Source: Pseudomonadales bacterium
Lineage (GTDB): Bacteria; Pseudomonadota; Gammaproteobacteria; Pseudomonadales; IMCC2047
Assembly (NCBI GenBank): GCA_024234615.1
Contig: JACKNY010000002.1
Location: 1-64,000 of the forward strand
Length of the DNA stretch: 64,000 nucleotides
Reading direction: 5' to 3'
The notes below the pieces were generated by a model that searched no databases, was not told the DNA's origin, and saw nothing but the letters and a program-made list of their open reading frames with translations. Within the stretch, counting starts at the first letter, position 1. Each line of letters opens with the position of its first letter. Position numbers and translations under genes: made by a program. Positions 53,117-62,375 of this stretch are shown piece after piece.

Positions 53117-53590
53117 GTGAAGAAAATCGCCCTGTTTGCCGATGTACAGAATATTTACTACACCACGCGCCAAGCCTATGAGCGGCAATTTAATTACCGT
53201 AAACTCTGGCAATATCTTTGCGCAAAGGGCGAGATTATTTCAGCCACCGCCTACGCCATTGACCGTGGCGACGAGAAACAACGTCAATTCCAAAGCACCC
53301 TGCAGAAAATTGGTTTTGACGTTAAGCTCAAACCCTATATCCAACGTAGCGATGGCTCAGCCAAAGGTGATTGGGATGTGGGAATCACGATTGACGTAAT
53401 GGACTGTGCCAGCAAGGTTGACTGCGTTGTTTTGTTATCTGGCGATGGCGACTTCGACTTACTGCTAGATAAGGTAAGCAAGGCCTACGGGGTGACAACC
53501 GAAGTCTATGGCGTACCGGCACTGACCGCCAATTCACTCATCGAATCAGCGACCATCTTTCACCCCATCACAAAAAGTTTACTGCTGTAA
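53117..53590 (+). CDS. NYN-domain (LabA/DUF88) protein
   Basis: 157 residues, PIN-like nuclease fold. Conserved acidic residues in ALFADVQNIYY (D9), GDWDVGITIDVMD and LSGDGDFDLLLD. The family includes RNA-processing nucleases. It follows rhlE by 50 bp in the same direction, a sensible pairing in RNA metabolism. Confidence 0.9.
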   Translation: MKKIALFADVQNIYYTTRQAYERQFNYRKLWQYLCAKGEIISATAYAIDRGDEKQRQFQSTLQKIGFDVKLKPYIQRSDGSAKGDWDVGITIDVMDCASKVDCVVLLSGDGDFDLLLDKVSKAYGVTTEVYGVPALTANSLIESATIFHPITKSLLL

Positions 53591-53617
53591 CAGGTTATTA
53601 GCACCCCACGAAAAACC

Positions 53618-55006
53618 CTAAACTCGTAACTGTCTGACTCGAAACGAGCGCCCTTTTAACTTGCCACTTTCCAGTTTCTGCAATGCGACTCTAACCACAT
53701 CACTCCTGACCGCCACAAACGCCCAGTTATCGTAGATTTGAATTTTACCGACCTGATGACCCTCGATGCCATATTCGCCGGTGAGCGCACCCAATATATC
53801 GCCGGGCCTCACTTTCTGCTTTTTGCCGCCGTCAATTTGCAGCGTCATCATCGGTGGTTTGTAGGTCGGGCCTTCCAGCAAACTAATTGGTGGTAAGTTC
53901 TCGGTAGTGATAGTTTGCTTGAGATAATCTGCAAGCTTGGCAAATTTATAGCTTTCTTTATCGCTATAGAGTGTGAGAGCGATGCCGCTACTGCCAGCCC
54001 TTCCGGTTCGACCAATGCGATGAACGTGCACTTCCAGTTCGCGAGCAATCTGATAATTAATCACCGCATCCAGCGTATCAATATCTAACCCACGAGCGGC
54101 GACATCGGTTGCCACCAGTACAGACGCACTCTTATTAACAAAACGCACCAAGGTTTGATCACGATCCTTTTGTTCCAGGTCGCCATGCAAAGCCAGCGCG
54201 CTAAACCCACAATGGCGCAATTGGTTAGCAACTTCCTGCGTTTCCTGTTTGGTATTGCAGAACACCAAAGTGGAACCGGGTCGATAGTGAAGCAATAAAA
54301 GTCGCAACGCATCAATCCGCGAGGTATCGTCTTCGACCTTATAAAAATGTTGTTGAATACTACTATTATCATGGGTGGAGGCGACTTGCACCATCACCGG
54401 TTGACGCATAATGCGCTCAGCAATAGCTTTAATCTGATTAGGAAAAGTGGCGCTAAATAACAGCGTTTGCCGTTGTTCGGGGATTTCACCTATGATCATA
54501 TCCAGCGATTCATGAAAGCCCATGTCGAGCATACGGTCAGCTTCGTCAAGCACCAGAGTATCGATGTGCGCCAAATCAAGCGTATTTTTACGCAGGTGTT
54601 CTTCAATCCGCCCCGGTGTACCCACAATAATATGTGCACCATGCTCCAAAGAACCGACCTGCGGTCCGAACGGCATACCGCCGCAAAGCGTTAACACTTT
54701 GATATTATGAACGGTACGCGCCAACCGCCGAATTTCTTTTGCTACCTGATCTGCCAATTCACGGGTTGGGCAGAGCACCAACGACTGAATACGAAAGCGT
54801 TTTACATCCAGCTTTTGCAGCAGCCCAAGACCAAAGGCAGCCGTTTTACCCGAACCGGTTTTACCCTGCCCGATAACGTCTTTGCCCTCCAAAATAGGTG
54901 GCAGACTCTGTGCCTGAATGGCCGTCATGGCCTTATAATCTAGTGTGGCAAGGTTCTCAAGCAGGACACTATCCAGATTAAGATTTGAAAAGGCAGTTTG
55001 GTTCAA
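53618..55006 (-). CDS. dbpA: ATP-dependent RNA helicase DbpA
   Basis: 462 residues. GKTGSGKTAAF Walker A, DEAD, SATFP and HRIGRTGRAGSSG motifs, then the DbpA RNA-binding domain (about 385-462; RPGDILGALTGEYGIEG) that targets hairpin 92 of 23S rRNA. Functions in 50S assembly. Confidence 0.95.
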   Translation of the reverse strand: MNQTAFSNLNLDSVLLENLATLDYKAMTAIQAQSLPPILEGKDVIGQGKTGSGKTAAFGLGLLQKLDVKRFRIQSLVLCPTRELADQVAKEIRRLARTVHNIKVLTLCGGMPFGPQVGSLEHGAHIIVGTPGRIEEHLRKNTLDLAHIDTLVLDEADRMLDMGFHESLDMIIGEIPEQRQTLLFSATFPNQIKAIAERIMRQPVMVQVASTHDNSSIQQHFYKVEDDTSRIDALRLLLLHYRPGSTLVFCNTKQETQEVANQLRHCGFSALALHGDLEQKDRDQTLVRFVNKSASVLVATDVAARGLDIDTLDAVINYQIARELEVHVHRIGRTGRAGSSGIALTLYSDKESYKFAKLADYLKQTITTENLPPISLLEGPTYKPPMMTLQIDGGKKQKVRPGDILGALTGEYGIEGHQVGKIQIYDNWAFVAVRSDVVRVALQKLESGKLKGRSFRVRQLRV

Positions 55007-55095
55007 TGCAGGTGTCCTTTAGTGACTCGGTTGAGTGCTGGAATGGGAGTTCGATGGCGGTATGTCTGTAGAGTCACGTTTTATTCAGCCGACAA

Positions 55096-55127
55096 AAAAG
55101 GGCAAGACCCAAAGGTCTAGCCCTTTT
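55096..55127 (-). terminator. terminator after the cold-shock gene
   Basis: Stem AAAAGGGC-AGACC paired with GGTCT-GCCCTTTT (one A/A mismatch), 4-base loop. Confidence 0.8.
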
Positions 55128-55199
55128 AACCCTCAACTCCCAAGGAGAATGAGGCGAGCCTGCGCTAAATTAACGCAGACTTTAATCGAAATCGGATAA

Positions 55200-55406
55200 T
55201 TAAATCGGTTCGATGTTCTCTGCTTGAGGACCTTTTTGGCCTTGCGTAACAGTGAATTTCACTTTCTGACCTTCGGTCAAGGTTTTAAAACCTGAGCCGG
55301 AGATAGCGCTGAAGTGGGCAAAAACATCGGGACCAGATTCTTGCTCGATAAAGCCAAAACCTTTGGATTCATTGAACCACTTAACAGTGCCGGTAGTTGT
55401 AGACAT
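55200..55406 (-). CDS. cold-shock protein, CspA family
   Basis: 68 residues from the ATG at 55406; the ATG two codons earlier sits too close to the AGGT. Contains the RNP1 and RNP2 motifs KGFGFIE and VFAHFSAI. A long upstream region (about 290 bp to the next gene) is in line with the regulatory leader of cold-shock genes. Single-stranded nucleic-acid chaperone. Confidence 0.95.
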   Translation of the reverse strand: MSTTTGTVKWFNESKGFGFIEQESGPDVFAHFSAISGSGFKTLTEGQKVKFTVTQGQKGPQAENIEPI

Positions 55407-55695
55407 AATCATAACCTATTTAAATCAAGAGTAATTGAAGCCTTTCTAGAAGGCCATTTTGCTGGAAGTTTTGCTATTACTTATGAAAACAGGACGATAA
55501 CTAAAGACAGGACATCGAAATGGTGTGCATAAATATAAGACGTACTTTCAAGCGCAATGAATTATACACCGCTTTATACCTTTGTCAATTCACCTCTGCG
55601 GCACTATTTTCAAGAAAGGATTCACCGTGAGCGCAATAAAACTGCGGAATAATACACACATTAATTGCGCCCTATTCTGGCATTTCACCTGCGCA

Positions 55696-56721
55696 CTAGT
55701 CTGTTTTTGATTGCCGTAAACGCTCCAAATTCACCTCAATTCTCGCCGTAAAGATTGCCACTCCTTCACGATTATCTTCAATCTCCTCGCGTTTCCATGC
55801 ATAGGCAGGTTCTAGCTCATAAAATAGCCAAGGACGAAAAAAAGTGCGGCGGTAACGCATTCCTAAACCATAGGAGGTTGTTAGGTAATCAGGACGAGTC
55901 TCTCCGCCTGTCCAGACAAAATAAGAAATTGCTGACTTTTCATTGAGACGTTCGCCCATCAGCAGTCGGGTTGACCATTGAACACCATTGGTATCTTCCG
56001 AAAACTTCAGATTGTTGGCCCAACGCAGCAAACGGTTCTCATCAATAGTTCGATCCAGGTCATAGCTACTGCGAACACCAAAACCTTCGCCATCAACAAA
56101 ATACAATGTCTCGGTAAAACGGTTGGTTAAGAGCTCACCCCAGGGTAGCTCGTACCGATAGCGCATATTCGCTTTACCCTTAAATGAAGACCGCATACCA
56201 ACACTAAAATCCAATCGCGACCGCTTCTCATCTTGAATATTGTATTGCAGGCCAACCTTCGTATTTTCCTTTTTACCGGTAACCGCGCTAATGCCGGTAT
56301 CGACTTTATCACCATCACTACCCTCATCATCAGTAAAGATCAAACTGAGTCGCTCGTTAATTCTTGGCAAATGCACTTTGCCTCGCAGTCGAACATTGGT
56401 GTCATTACCGACAGACTCTTCCCACTCATTATCAAAGGAAAGACGTAAGGAAGTGTAGGCCGACTCAATATCGGCCCTTGGTACGCCAAAAAAGTTATCT
56501 ATCCAGTTTGCCAGAGAATCTGTAGAGCGGGACGCATAGGCATGACTTTTATCGAGCCAACTTGAGCTTTCGGAACGATTGAAACTCCCCTGATTCGCAG
56601 CAGAGGTAGATACCGTCTCTTTATCAGGGAAAGGGGTAGTTGTAGCACTTTCGGCAACGGCCAGCACCGGTATTGTCCCACCGCTAGCCGCAAGCAAACA
56701 AAGACAAAGCCAACGGTTCAT
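55696..56721 (-). CDS. probable outer-membrane beta-barrel protein
   Basis: 341 residues. Signal peptide (about 1-23, ending VLAVA). The Ser/Thr-rich linker and DNFFG motif (about 75) are followed by repeated amphipathic strands with aromatic ends (LRLSFDNEWEES, RLDFSVGMRSSFKG, YRYELPWGELL, YGLGMRYRRTFF) and end near a charged tail. No family identified; an outer-membrane barrel fits best. Confidence 0.65.
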   Translation of the reverse strand: MNRWLCLCLLAASGGTIPVLAVAESATTTPFPDKETVSTSAANQGSFNRSESSSWLDKSHAYASRSTDSLANWIDNFFGVPRADIESAYTSLRLSFDNEWEESVGNDTNVRLRGKVHLPRINERLSLIFTDDEGSDGDKVDTGISAVTGKKENTKVGLQYNIQDEKRSRLDFSVGMRSSFKGKANMRYRYELPWGELLTNRFTETLYFVDGEGFGVRSSYDLDRTIDENRLLRWANNLKFSEDTNGVQWSTRLLMGERLNEKSAISYFVWTGGETRPDYLTTSYGLGMRYRRTFFRPWLFYELEPAYAWKREEIEDNREGVAIFTARIEVNLERLRQSKTD

Positions 56722-57039
56722 ACGGCCAAATGTAAGACATCTTGTATTAAAAAAGCAATAGCTCCTTCACACATTATATCCAGGACGACACAGTGGTTCT
56801 TGACAATTAGCTTAAAAAAACCTTTTCCAGTTTTAACAGCCTACTTTCCCCTTATCTTGCCCCTAACTTTATTATCCTTCTGTTAGTTTTTTCAAAACAC
56901 GACTGATCACCTTTTCTAAACTCACGATGGGTATCGTGAGCCTGATTAGCTGAAGATTTCCACTAGTGCTTTGAACTATATTAGAATGTCTTATCCCCGT
57001 CTCCGCTGAGAGCATGCCGAAAAACCGAGCCTTATTTTC
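56722..57039. other. intergenic with a small dyad
   Basis: 318 bp between divergent genes. An 8-bp inverted repeat CTCACGAT/ATCGTGAG with a GGGT loop sits at 56921-56940, about 100 bp ahead of the plus-strand gene. It may be an operator; no regulator gene is adjacent. Confidence 0.5.
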
Positions 57040-59322
57040 ATGTCTATTACTACGCACCTACAGCAAGCACGCCGCTCAAAAAAAGGCAGTTACGAAGTTC
57101 GTACACACCATATGGCCGGCAAAGAACCTCGTTATACTAACCGGCTAATTCTCGAAGACTCACCTTACTTGCTACAACATGCCCACAATCCTGTTAACTG
57201 GTTCGCCTGGGGCGACGAAGCATTCGCCGCAGCGAAAGCAGAAGATAAACCAGTATTTCTTTCCATTGGCTACTCCACCTGCCACTGGTGTCACGTTATG
57301 GAAGAGGAAAGTTTTGATAATGAAGCAACGGCAGCAATCCTTAACCGTCACTTTATTAGCATTAAGGTCGACCGCGAGCAAAGACCAGACTTAGATGAAA
57401 TATATATGACGGGGGTACAGCTTATCAGTGGTCATGGAGGCTGGCCAATGAGCAGCTTTTTAACCCCAGAAGCTAAACCTTTTTACGGTGCAACTTACTT
57501 CCCGCCACAGCAATTTAAACAGTTGCTAGCGCGCATCAACCAGCTATGGCAGTCCAACCAAGAAGAATTATTGGGCAACGCCACATCCGTAGCCACAGCG
57601 ATTAACCGACAATTAGCTCACCGCGCGCAAGCACTAGAAGTCGGGCAAAAACAGATTGAACAAGCACTCGCACAGCTTTTAGCCAATCAGGATTCCGTGC
57701 ATGGTGGATTTGGCTCGGCGCCAAAATTTCCTAATGAATGTAATTTGTGGTTATTTCTCGATCAGCTTGAACGGGAGCCAGACGCACTCAACAACAACCC
57801 CAAGTGGGCCACCCTGAAGCAGGCACTGACAGCGATGCTTCACGGTGGCATCTATGACCAACTGGCAGGTGGATTCCACCGTTACTCAACCGACGACTGC
57901 TGGCTGGTGCCGCATTTTGAAAAGATGCTTTATAACCAAGCACAACTGGCTCGTCTTTATGCGCGTAGCTGGGCATTAAGTGGCGGCGCAATATCGGGCA
58001 TATCCGAGTTTCGACGTATCAGTGAGGAAACACTTGATTATGTGTTACGCGAAATGTGCTCGGATAAAGGCGCATTTTTCTCTGCCACCGATGCTGACAG
58101 TGAAGGCGTAGAGGGTAAGTTTTTTGTTTGGAGCTACGCAGAGCTTAAGCAGTTACTTCAGCCTGAACAATTACAACTGGCGGAACAGGTTTATGGCGTC
58201 ACGAAACAAGGTAATTTTGAGGGTGACAATATCCTTTACCTGCCACAATCTCTCCAACACTGCGCCGACCAATTACAGGTAACTCTGTCAGCACTATTAA
58301 ACGACCTGAGCAGGCTAAAAAAGACTCTTCGCCAGGTGCGTTCAAAACGCGTAGCGCCTTTGTTAGATGACAAAGTTATCACCGAGTGGAACGGTATGAT
58401 GATCACGACATTAGCGGAAGCCGGCTACTTGCTAGACAAGCCAACTTATATCGAAGCTGCGGCAAAAGCCGCTCTCTTCCTCTGGAGCCAGAGCCGTGAC
58501 GATGAAGCTAATCTATATAGAATCAACCGTAAGGGTAAAGCTACCACCGCTGCAAACCTCGAGGATTATAGCCAATACCTGCAAGCGTTAATAACACTCT
58601 ACGATGTAACCAGCAATACGGATTGGCTCACTAAAGCCAAGCTAATTTATCAGCAAATGACTGCGTTATTTTGGAATGAAGAAAACGGAGGTTTTTACTG
58701 TAGCCAGTTGGATGCCAGTGGCCCAATGATCGTTCGCGCTCAACCCTATTTTGACGGCGCAACCTCCTCAGGAAACTCTGTCGCTCTGACGGCATTAGTG
58801 GCACTTAACCAGCGTCAAAAAAACATTGGAATTGAGAGTCATATTGCCCAACTTATCCAGCGCTTTTCTGGGGTGCTGAGCCAAGCCCCTACCGCTAGCT
58901 GCCATATGTTAACGGGTATTGCGCAACACCTTACAGTAAGCCCCACCAGGCTTCAGTACGCGGCAGAAGGGAGCGTAAAAGTTGAAGACAAATTGCACAC
59001 AACCACCGAACAGCGCCATCAGCTTTCGCTACTGCTACGAATACGCAAAGGTTGGCATATTAATAGTGCTGAACCTGAAAACCCTCAACTGTATCCAACC
59101 AGCGTTGCCCTGGGCACACAAACACAAGGCTGGGAGATTATAAATGTCCGTTACCAAGAACCACAGCATGATGAACAGATAGATGATTGCACCAAGGTTG
59201 GCATATTTCTAGAACTGAATGCGCCAGCAAAAAGGTTACCGCTCATCATCGAGCTAAATTTTCAAGCCTGTAATGACTCAGCCTGTTTGGCACCTGAACA
59301 AATTAGGATGATTTTCCATTAA
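57040..59322 (+). CDS. DUF255 thioredoxin-like protein fused to a DsbD-alpha-like domain
   Basis: 760 residues. DUF255/YyaL: CHWCHVM (about 87-93) thioredoxin-like N-terminal domain, then an (alpha/alpha)6 barrel (about 190-620) as in spermatogenesis-associated SSP411 and YyaL. The last 130 residues (QLSLLLRIRKGWHINSAEP ... CNDSACLAPEQIRMIF) match the N-terminal domain of DsbD. That domain is periplasmic in DsbD, but no signal peptide is visible here. An alternative start, ATG 57112, would drop 24 non-conserved residues. Confidence 0.85.
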   Translation: MSITTHLQQARRSKKGSYEVRTHHMAGKEPRYTNRLILEDSPYLLQHAHNPVNWFAWGDEAFAAAKAEDKPVFLSIGYSTCHWCHVMEEESFDNEATAAILNRHFISIKVDREQRPDLDEIYMTGVQLISGHGGWPMSSFLTPEAKPFYGATYFPPQQFKQLLARINQLWQSNQEELLGNATSVATAINRQLAHRAQALEVGQKQIEQALAQLLANQDSVHGGFGSAPKFPNECNLWLFLDQLEREPDALNNNPKWATLKQALTAMLHGGIYDQLAGGFHRYSTDDCWLVPHFEKMLYNQAQLARLYARSWALSGGAISGISEFRRISEETLDYVLREMCSDKGAFFSATDADSEGVEGKFFVWSYAELKQLLQPEQLQLAEQVYGVTKQGNFEGDNILYLPQSLQHCADQLQVTLSALLNDLSRLKKTLRQVRSKRVAPLLDDKVITEWNGMMITTLAEAGYLLDKPTYIEAAAKAALFLWSQSRDDEANLYRINRKGKATTAANLEDYSQYLQALITLYDVTSNTDWLTKAKLIYQQMTALFWNEENGGFYCSQLDASGPMIVRAQPYFDGATSSGNSVALTALVALNQRQKNIGIESHIAQLIQRFSGVLSQAPTASCHMLTGIAQHLTVSPTRLQYAAEGSVKVEDKLHTTTEQRHQLSLLLRIRKGWHINSAEPENPQLYPTSVALGTQTQGWEIINVRYQEPQHDEQIDDCTKVGIFLELNAPAKRLPLIIELNFQACNDSACLAPEQIRMIFH

Positions 59323-59381
59323 GATTTTCACTGCGTAGCCTTCTACTTCATTCACATACTCTACACTGAAGGAAAACTTTA

Positions 59382-60452
59382 ATGACCCGAAATTTTCTCT
59401 TCTACTGGATACTGAGCATCCTCGCAGTCCTCACTTGGGCACCAATCGCCAGCACCGCAAATACACTTCCCAAAATAACAATTATTGCCACAGGCGGCAC
59501 TATCGCCGGAGTAGCCCAATCGGGAACAGCGGCTGAATATCAAGCCTCACAACTACCTGTCGCAAAGTTGCTTGAAGCGGTACCGGAAATTCAAAACATA
59601 GCACAGGTAAGCGGAAAGCAGGCGTTTCAAATATCCAGCCAAGACATGAGCAACCAGCATTGGCTAGCACTAGCAAAACAAGTGAACCAATTGCTTGCTT
59701 CCGAAGAGGTGGACGGTATTGTTATCACTCATGGAACCGACACGATGGAGGAAACCGCCTACTTTCTCAACCTTGTTACCCAAAGTAAAAAACCCGTAGT
59801 GTTAACTGGCGCGATGCGTGCCTCAACCTCGCTCAGCGCTGACGGCCCGCTGAACCTCTATAACGCCGTATCCGTCGCCGCCAACCTAAATGCCGTGGGT
59901 AAGGGTGTTTTGGTAGTCCTCAATGACAGGATACATAGCGCACGTGATGTGACGAAAACCAATACTAGCAGTGTTGGAACATTTGAAGCCGCAAATTTTG
60001 GTGCACTTGGGTATGTCTACTACGGCTCAGTTCGGTTCTACCGAGAATCAACACGTAAACACACCTATCAAAGCGAATTCAATATTGATGCGCTAGAGAA
60101 ATTTCCCCAGGTGGATATTATTTATGGGCATCAGCACAATAGTACTCGTTACATAGACGCAGCAATAGCCGGTAAAGTGGACGGCATTGTCAGCGCTGGC
60201 GTTGGTAACGGTAATCAACACAAAAATACGCTCAGCGCGATGATCAAAGCACGTCAGCAAGGCATTCAAGTGGTGCGCTCCAGCAGAGTGGGTAGCGGCA
60301 GCGTGACTCTTGGTGCGGAAGTAGATGACGAAAAATACGACTTTGTTGTCGCAGATAATCTTAATCCGCAGAAAAGTCGTATTCTACTGATGCTAGCGTT
60401 GACGAAATATAGTGATAGCGCCGAAATTCAGCGCCTGTTTTTTGAGTACTGA
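59382..60452 (+). CDS. ansB: periplasmic L-asparaginase (type II)
   Basis: 356 residues. Signal peptide (about 1-27). The two active-site motifs are ATGGTIAG (about 37-44) and THGTDTMEETA (about 115-125). Hydrolyses asparagine to aspartate and ammonia. Sits 59 bp behind the DUF255 gene and 63 bp before the M20 gene. Confidence 0.94.
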   Translation: MTRNFLFYWILSILAVLTWAPIASTANTLPKITIIATGGTIAGVAQSGTAAEYQASQLPVAKLLEAVPEIQNIAQVSGKQAFQISSQDMSNQHWLALAKQVNQLLASEEVDGIVITHGTDTMEETAYFLNLVTQSKKPVVLTGAMRASTSLSADGPLNLYNAVSVAANLNAVGKGVLVVLNDRIHSARDVTKTNTSSVGTFEAANFGALGYVYYGSVRFYRESTRKHTYQSEFNIDALEKFPQVDIIYGHQHNSTRYIDAAIAGKVDGIVSAGVGNGNQHKNTLSAMIKARQQGIQVVRSSRVGSGSVTLGAEVDDEKYDFVVADNLNPQKSRILLMLALTKYSDSAEIQRLFFEY

Positions 60453-60515
60453 ATAACTGAAGGGAAACCTCTGGTTAATTCAGAATAATCTAACATCAAA
60501 GAGGACAGTTGGAAA

Positions 60516-61832
60516 ATGAAAATAAAATTGATCAATATCGTCACCGTTCTAGGGGTATGGCTGACATTACCCGGCCCCGCTCTTGCGCAGAGCGCAAGTC
60601 TGGACCCCACAATCAAAGCCGGAAGTGATCGAATCGAGCAGGATGTCATTCAATGGCGACACTACTTCCATCAAAATCCGGAGCTTTCAAACCGCGAGTT
60701 TAATACCTCAAAAAGGGTAGCGACGCAGCTTCAAGAGATGGGACTCGACGTCCAAACTGGAATCGCCCACACCGGGGTTGTAGGTATTTTAAAAGGCGGA
60801 AAACCAGGCCCTGTGGTTGCGCTGCGCGCTGATATGGATGCGCTGCCGGTGGAGGAGAAAACCGGACTGACGTTCGCCTCAACGGTGCGGGCAAACTATC
60901 TGGGCCAGGATGTGGGTGTGATGCACGCCTGTGGACATGATGCCCATATTGCAATTTTATTAGGCACGGCAAAAGTCCTCTCTGACATGAAAGCCCAAAT
61001 TCCCGGAACGATTAAATTTATTTTCCAGCCTGCGGAGGAAGGAGCACCACCTGGTGAGAAAGGTGGCGCCAAACTGATGATTGAAGAAGGCGTTTTAGGG
61101 GGTACGTATAAACCGGCAGCCATCTTCGGTTTACATGTTTGGCCCGATGAAGCAGGTGTTATTAAATATCGAGCAAAAGGGGCGATGGCCGCCGCCGATA
61201 ACCTGAAAATTATTGTTCATGGCAAGCAAGCACATGGTTCCTCTCCATGGGTTGGCGTTGACCCCATCATAGTTTCCGCACAAATCATGACCGCCTTGCA
61301 GCTGATTCCAAGCCGCCAGCTGAACATTACCACAGCACCGTCCGTCATCACCATCGGTAGCATTCATGGCGGCGTGCGCGGCAATATTATTCCGGCTGAG
61401 GTTATTATGAACGGCACTATTCGCACCTTCGACGTCGGTGTGCGAGAGGAGTTACTCCATCGCCTACAGAGAACGGTGACGGCCATCGCCGAAAGTGCTG
61501 GTGCCAGTGCTGAAATCATTATCGACCCCTATGCACCCGTCACCTATAACGACCCCACATTGACAGCAAAAATGCTGCCCTCGCTTGAGAAGGCGGTTGG
61601 TAAAGAAAATGTTACTGGTAGCACGCTGATTATGGGCGCAGAAGATTTTTCTTTCTTTCAAGAGAAAATCCCCGGACTTTATGTGTTTCTCGGTGTTAAA
61701 CAAGATGGCGTTGCAGCTGAAGAAGCTGCAAGCAACCACAGTCCTTACTTTTATGTAAACGACCGCGCTTTGAAAAATGGCGTGCGTACGCTTTCAACTT
61801 TGGCGTTCGACTACCTAGCAGCAAGCCAATAA
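60516..61832 (+). CDS. M20 family amidohydrolase, exported
   Basis: 438 residues. Signal peptide (about 1-25, ending LAQS). Metal-binding residues in MHACGHDAH (about 137-145), FQPAEEGAPPG (about 174) and a late His in SNHSPYFYV. The closest families are hippurate or IAA-amino-acid hydrolases. Paired with asparaginase it would feed the periplasm with released amino acids; substrate unknown. Confidence 0.9.
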   Translation: MKIKLINIVTVLGVWLTLPGPALAQSASLDPTIKAGSDRIEQDVIQWRHYFHQNPELSNREFNTSKRVATQLQEMGLDVQTGIAHTGVVGILKGGKPGPVVALRADMDALPVEEKTGLTFASTVRANYLGQDVGVMHACGHDAHIAILLGTAKVLSDMKAQIPGTIKFIFQPAEEGAPPGEKGGAKLMIEEGVLGGTYKPAAIFGLHVWPDEAGVIKYRAKGAMAAADNLKIIVHGKQAHGSSPWVGVDPIIVSAQIMTALQLIPSRQLNITTAPSVITIGSIHGGVRGNIIPAEVIMNGTIRTFDVGVREELLHRLQRTVTAIAESAGASAEIIIDPYAPVTYNDPTLTAKMLPSLEKAVGKENVTGSTLIMGAEDFSFFQEKIPGLYVFLGVKQDGVAAEEAASNHSPYFYVNDRALKNGVRTLSTLAFDYLAASQ

Positions 61833-61909
61833 GGCACCGCCAGGGTTTAGAAGAAATAGTCGGAAAGTGTGAGGAACCGCTGGTCGTTAGGTTATTACCA
61901 GCAAGAAAG

Positions 61910-62176
61910 CTAGCGTACTGAAATAGAGCGTGCGGCGCCTGGGTCGTTGACCAGAGCATTAAGATAGCGATGACAAGCCTTTAAATAGGCCGTTTCTTCT
62001 TCGCACATACCCTGATAGCGAGTTGCTGGATCAACTTCAAGTAATGCGACTATAGCGACAGCAGTTCTCTCAAGATTATTTTTTGCTAACGCCATCAATT
62101 CCATGGTAGAACGATGTTCGCGAAACTTTTTTACGGCCCACTTTTCAAGGCTGGCTTTTGGAATAATCTCTGACAT
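61910..62176 (-). CDS. small hypothetical protein
   Basis: 88 residues from the ATG at 62176 (MSEIIPKASLEKW); an ATG six codons earlier is also possible. Helical and soluble, with one CEEE segment and an ACHRYLNAL stretch. No family recognised. It lies downstream of the kinase gene on the same strand. Confidence 0.5.
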   Translation of the reverse strand: MSEIIPKASLEKWAVKKFREHRSTMELMALAKNNLERTAVAIVALLEVDPATRYQGMCEEETAYLKACHRYLNALVNDPGAARSISVR

Positions 62177-62375
62177 ACAGCACCCAGAATTCATCTTATC
62201 GCAACATTTTGTTAATAACTAAAAGAGGTCTGTCTTTGTATTATTTATCAAGCAAGTTAAGTGCCACAATAAATATTATCTTATTTTCCAAAAGGTTATT
62301 ATCAAAAACCTATTTCAGAGAATCGGTAATGTAAATTTTATTGACCATATTTCTCAATAATCGACATTTTTTGCG

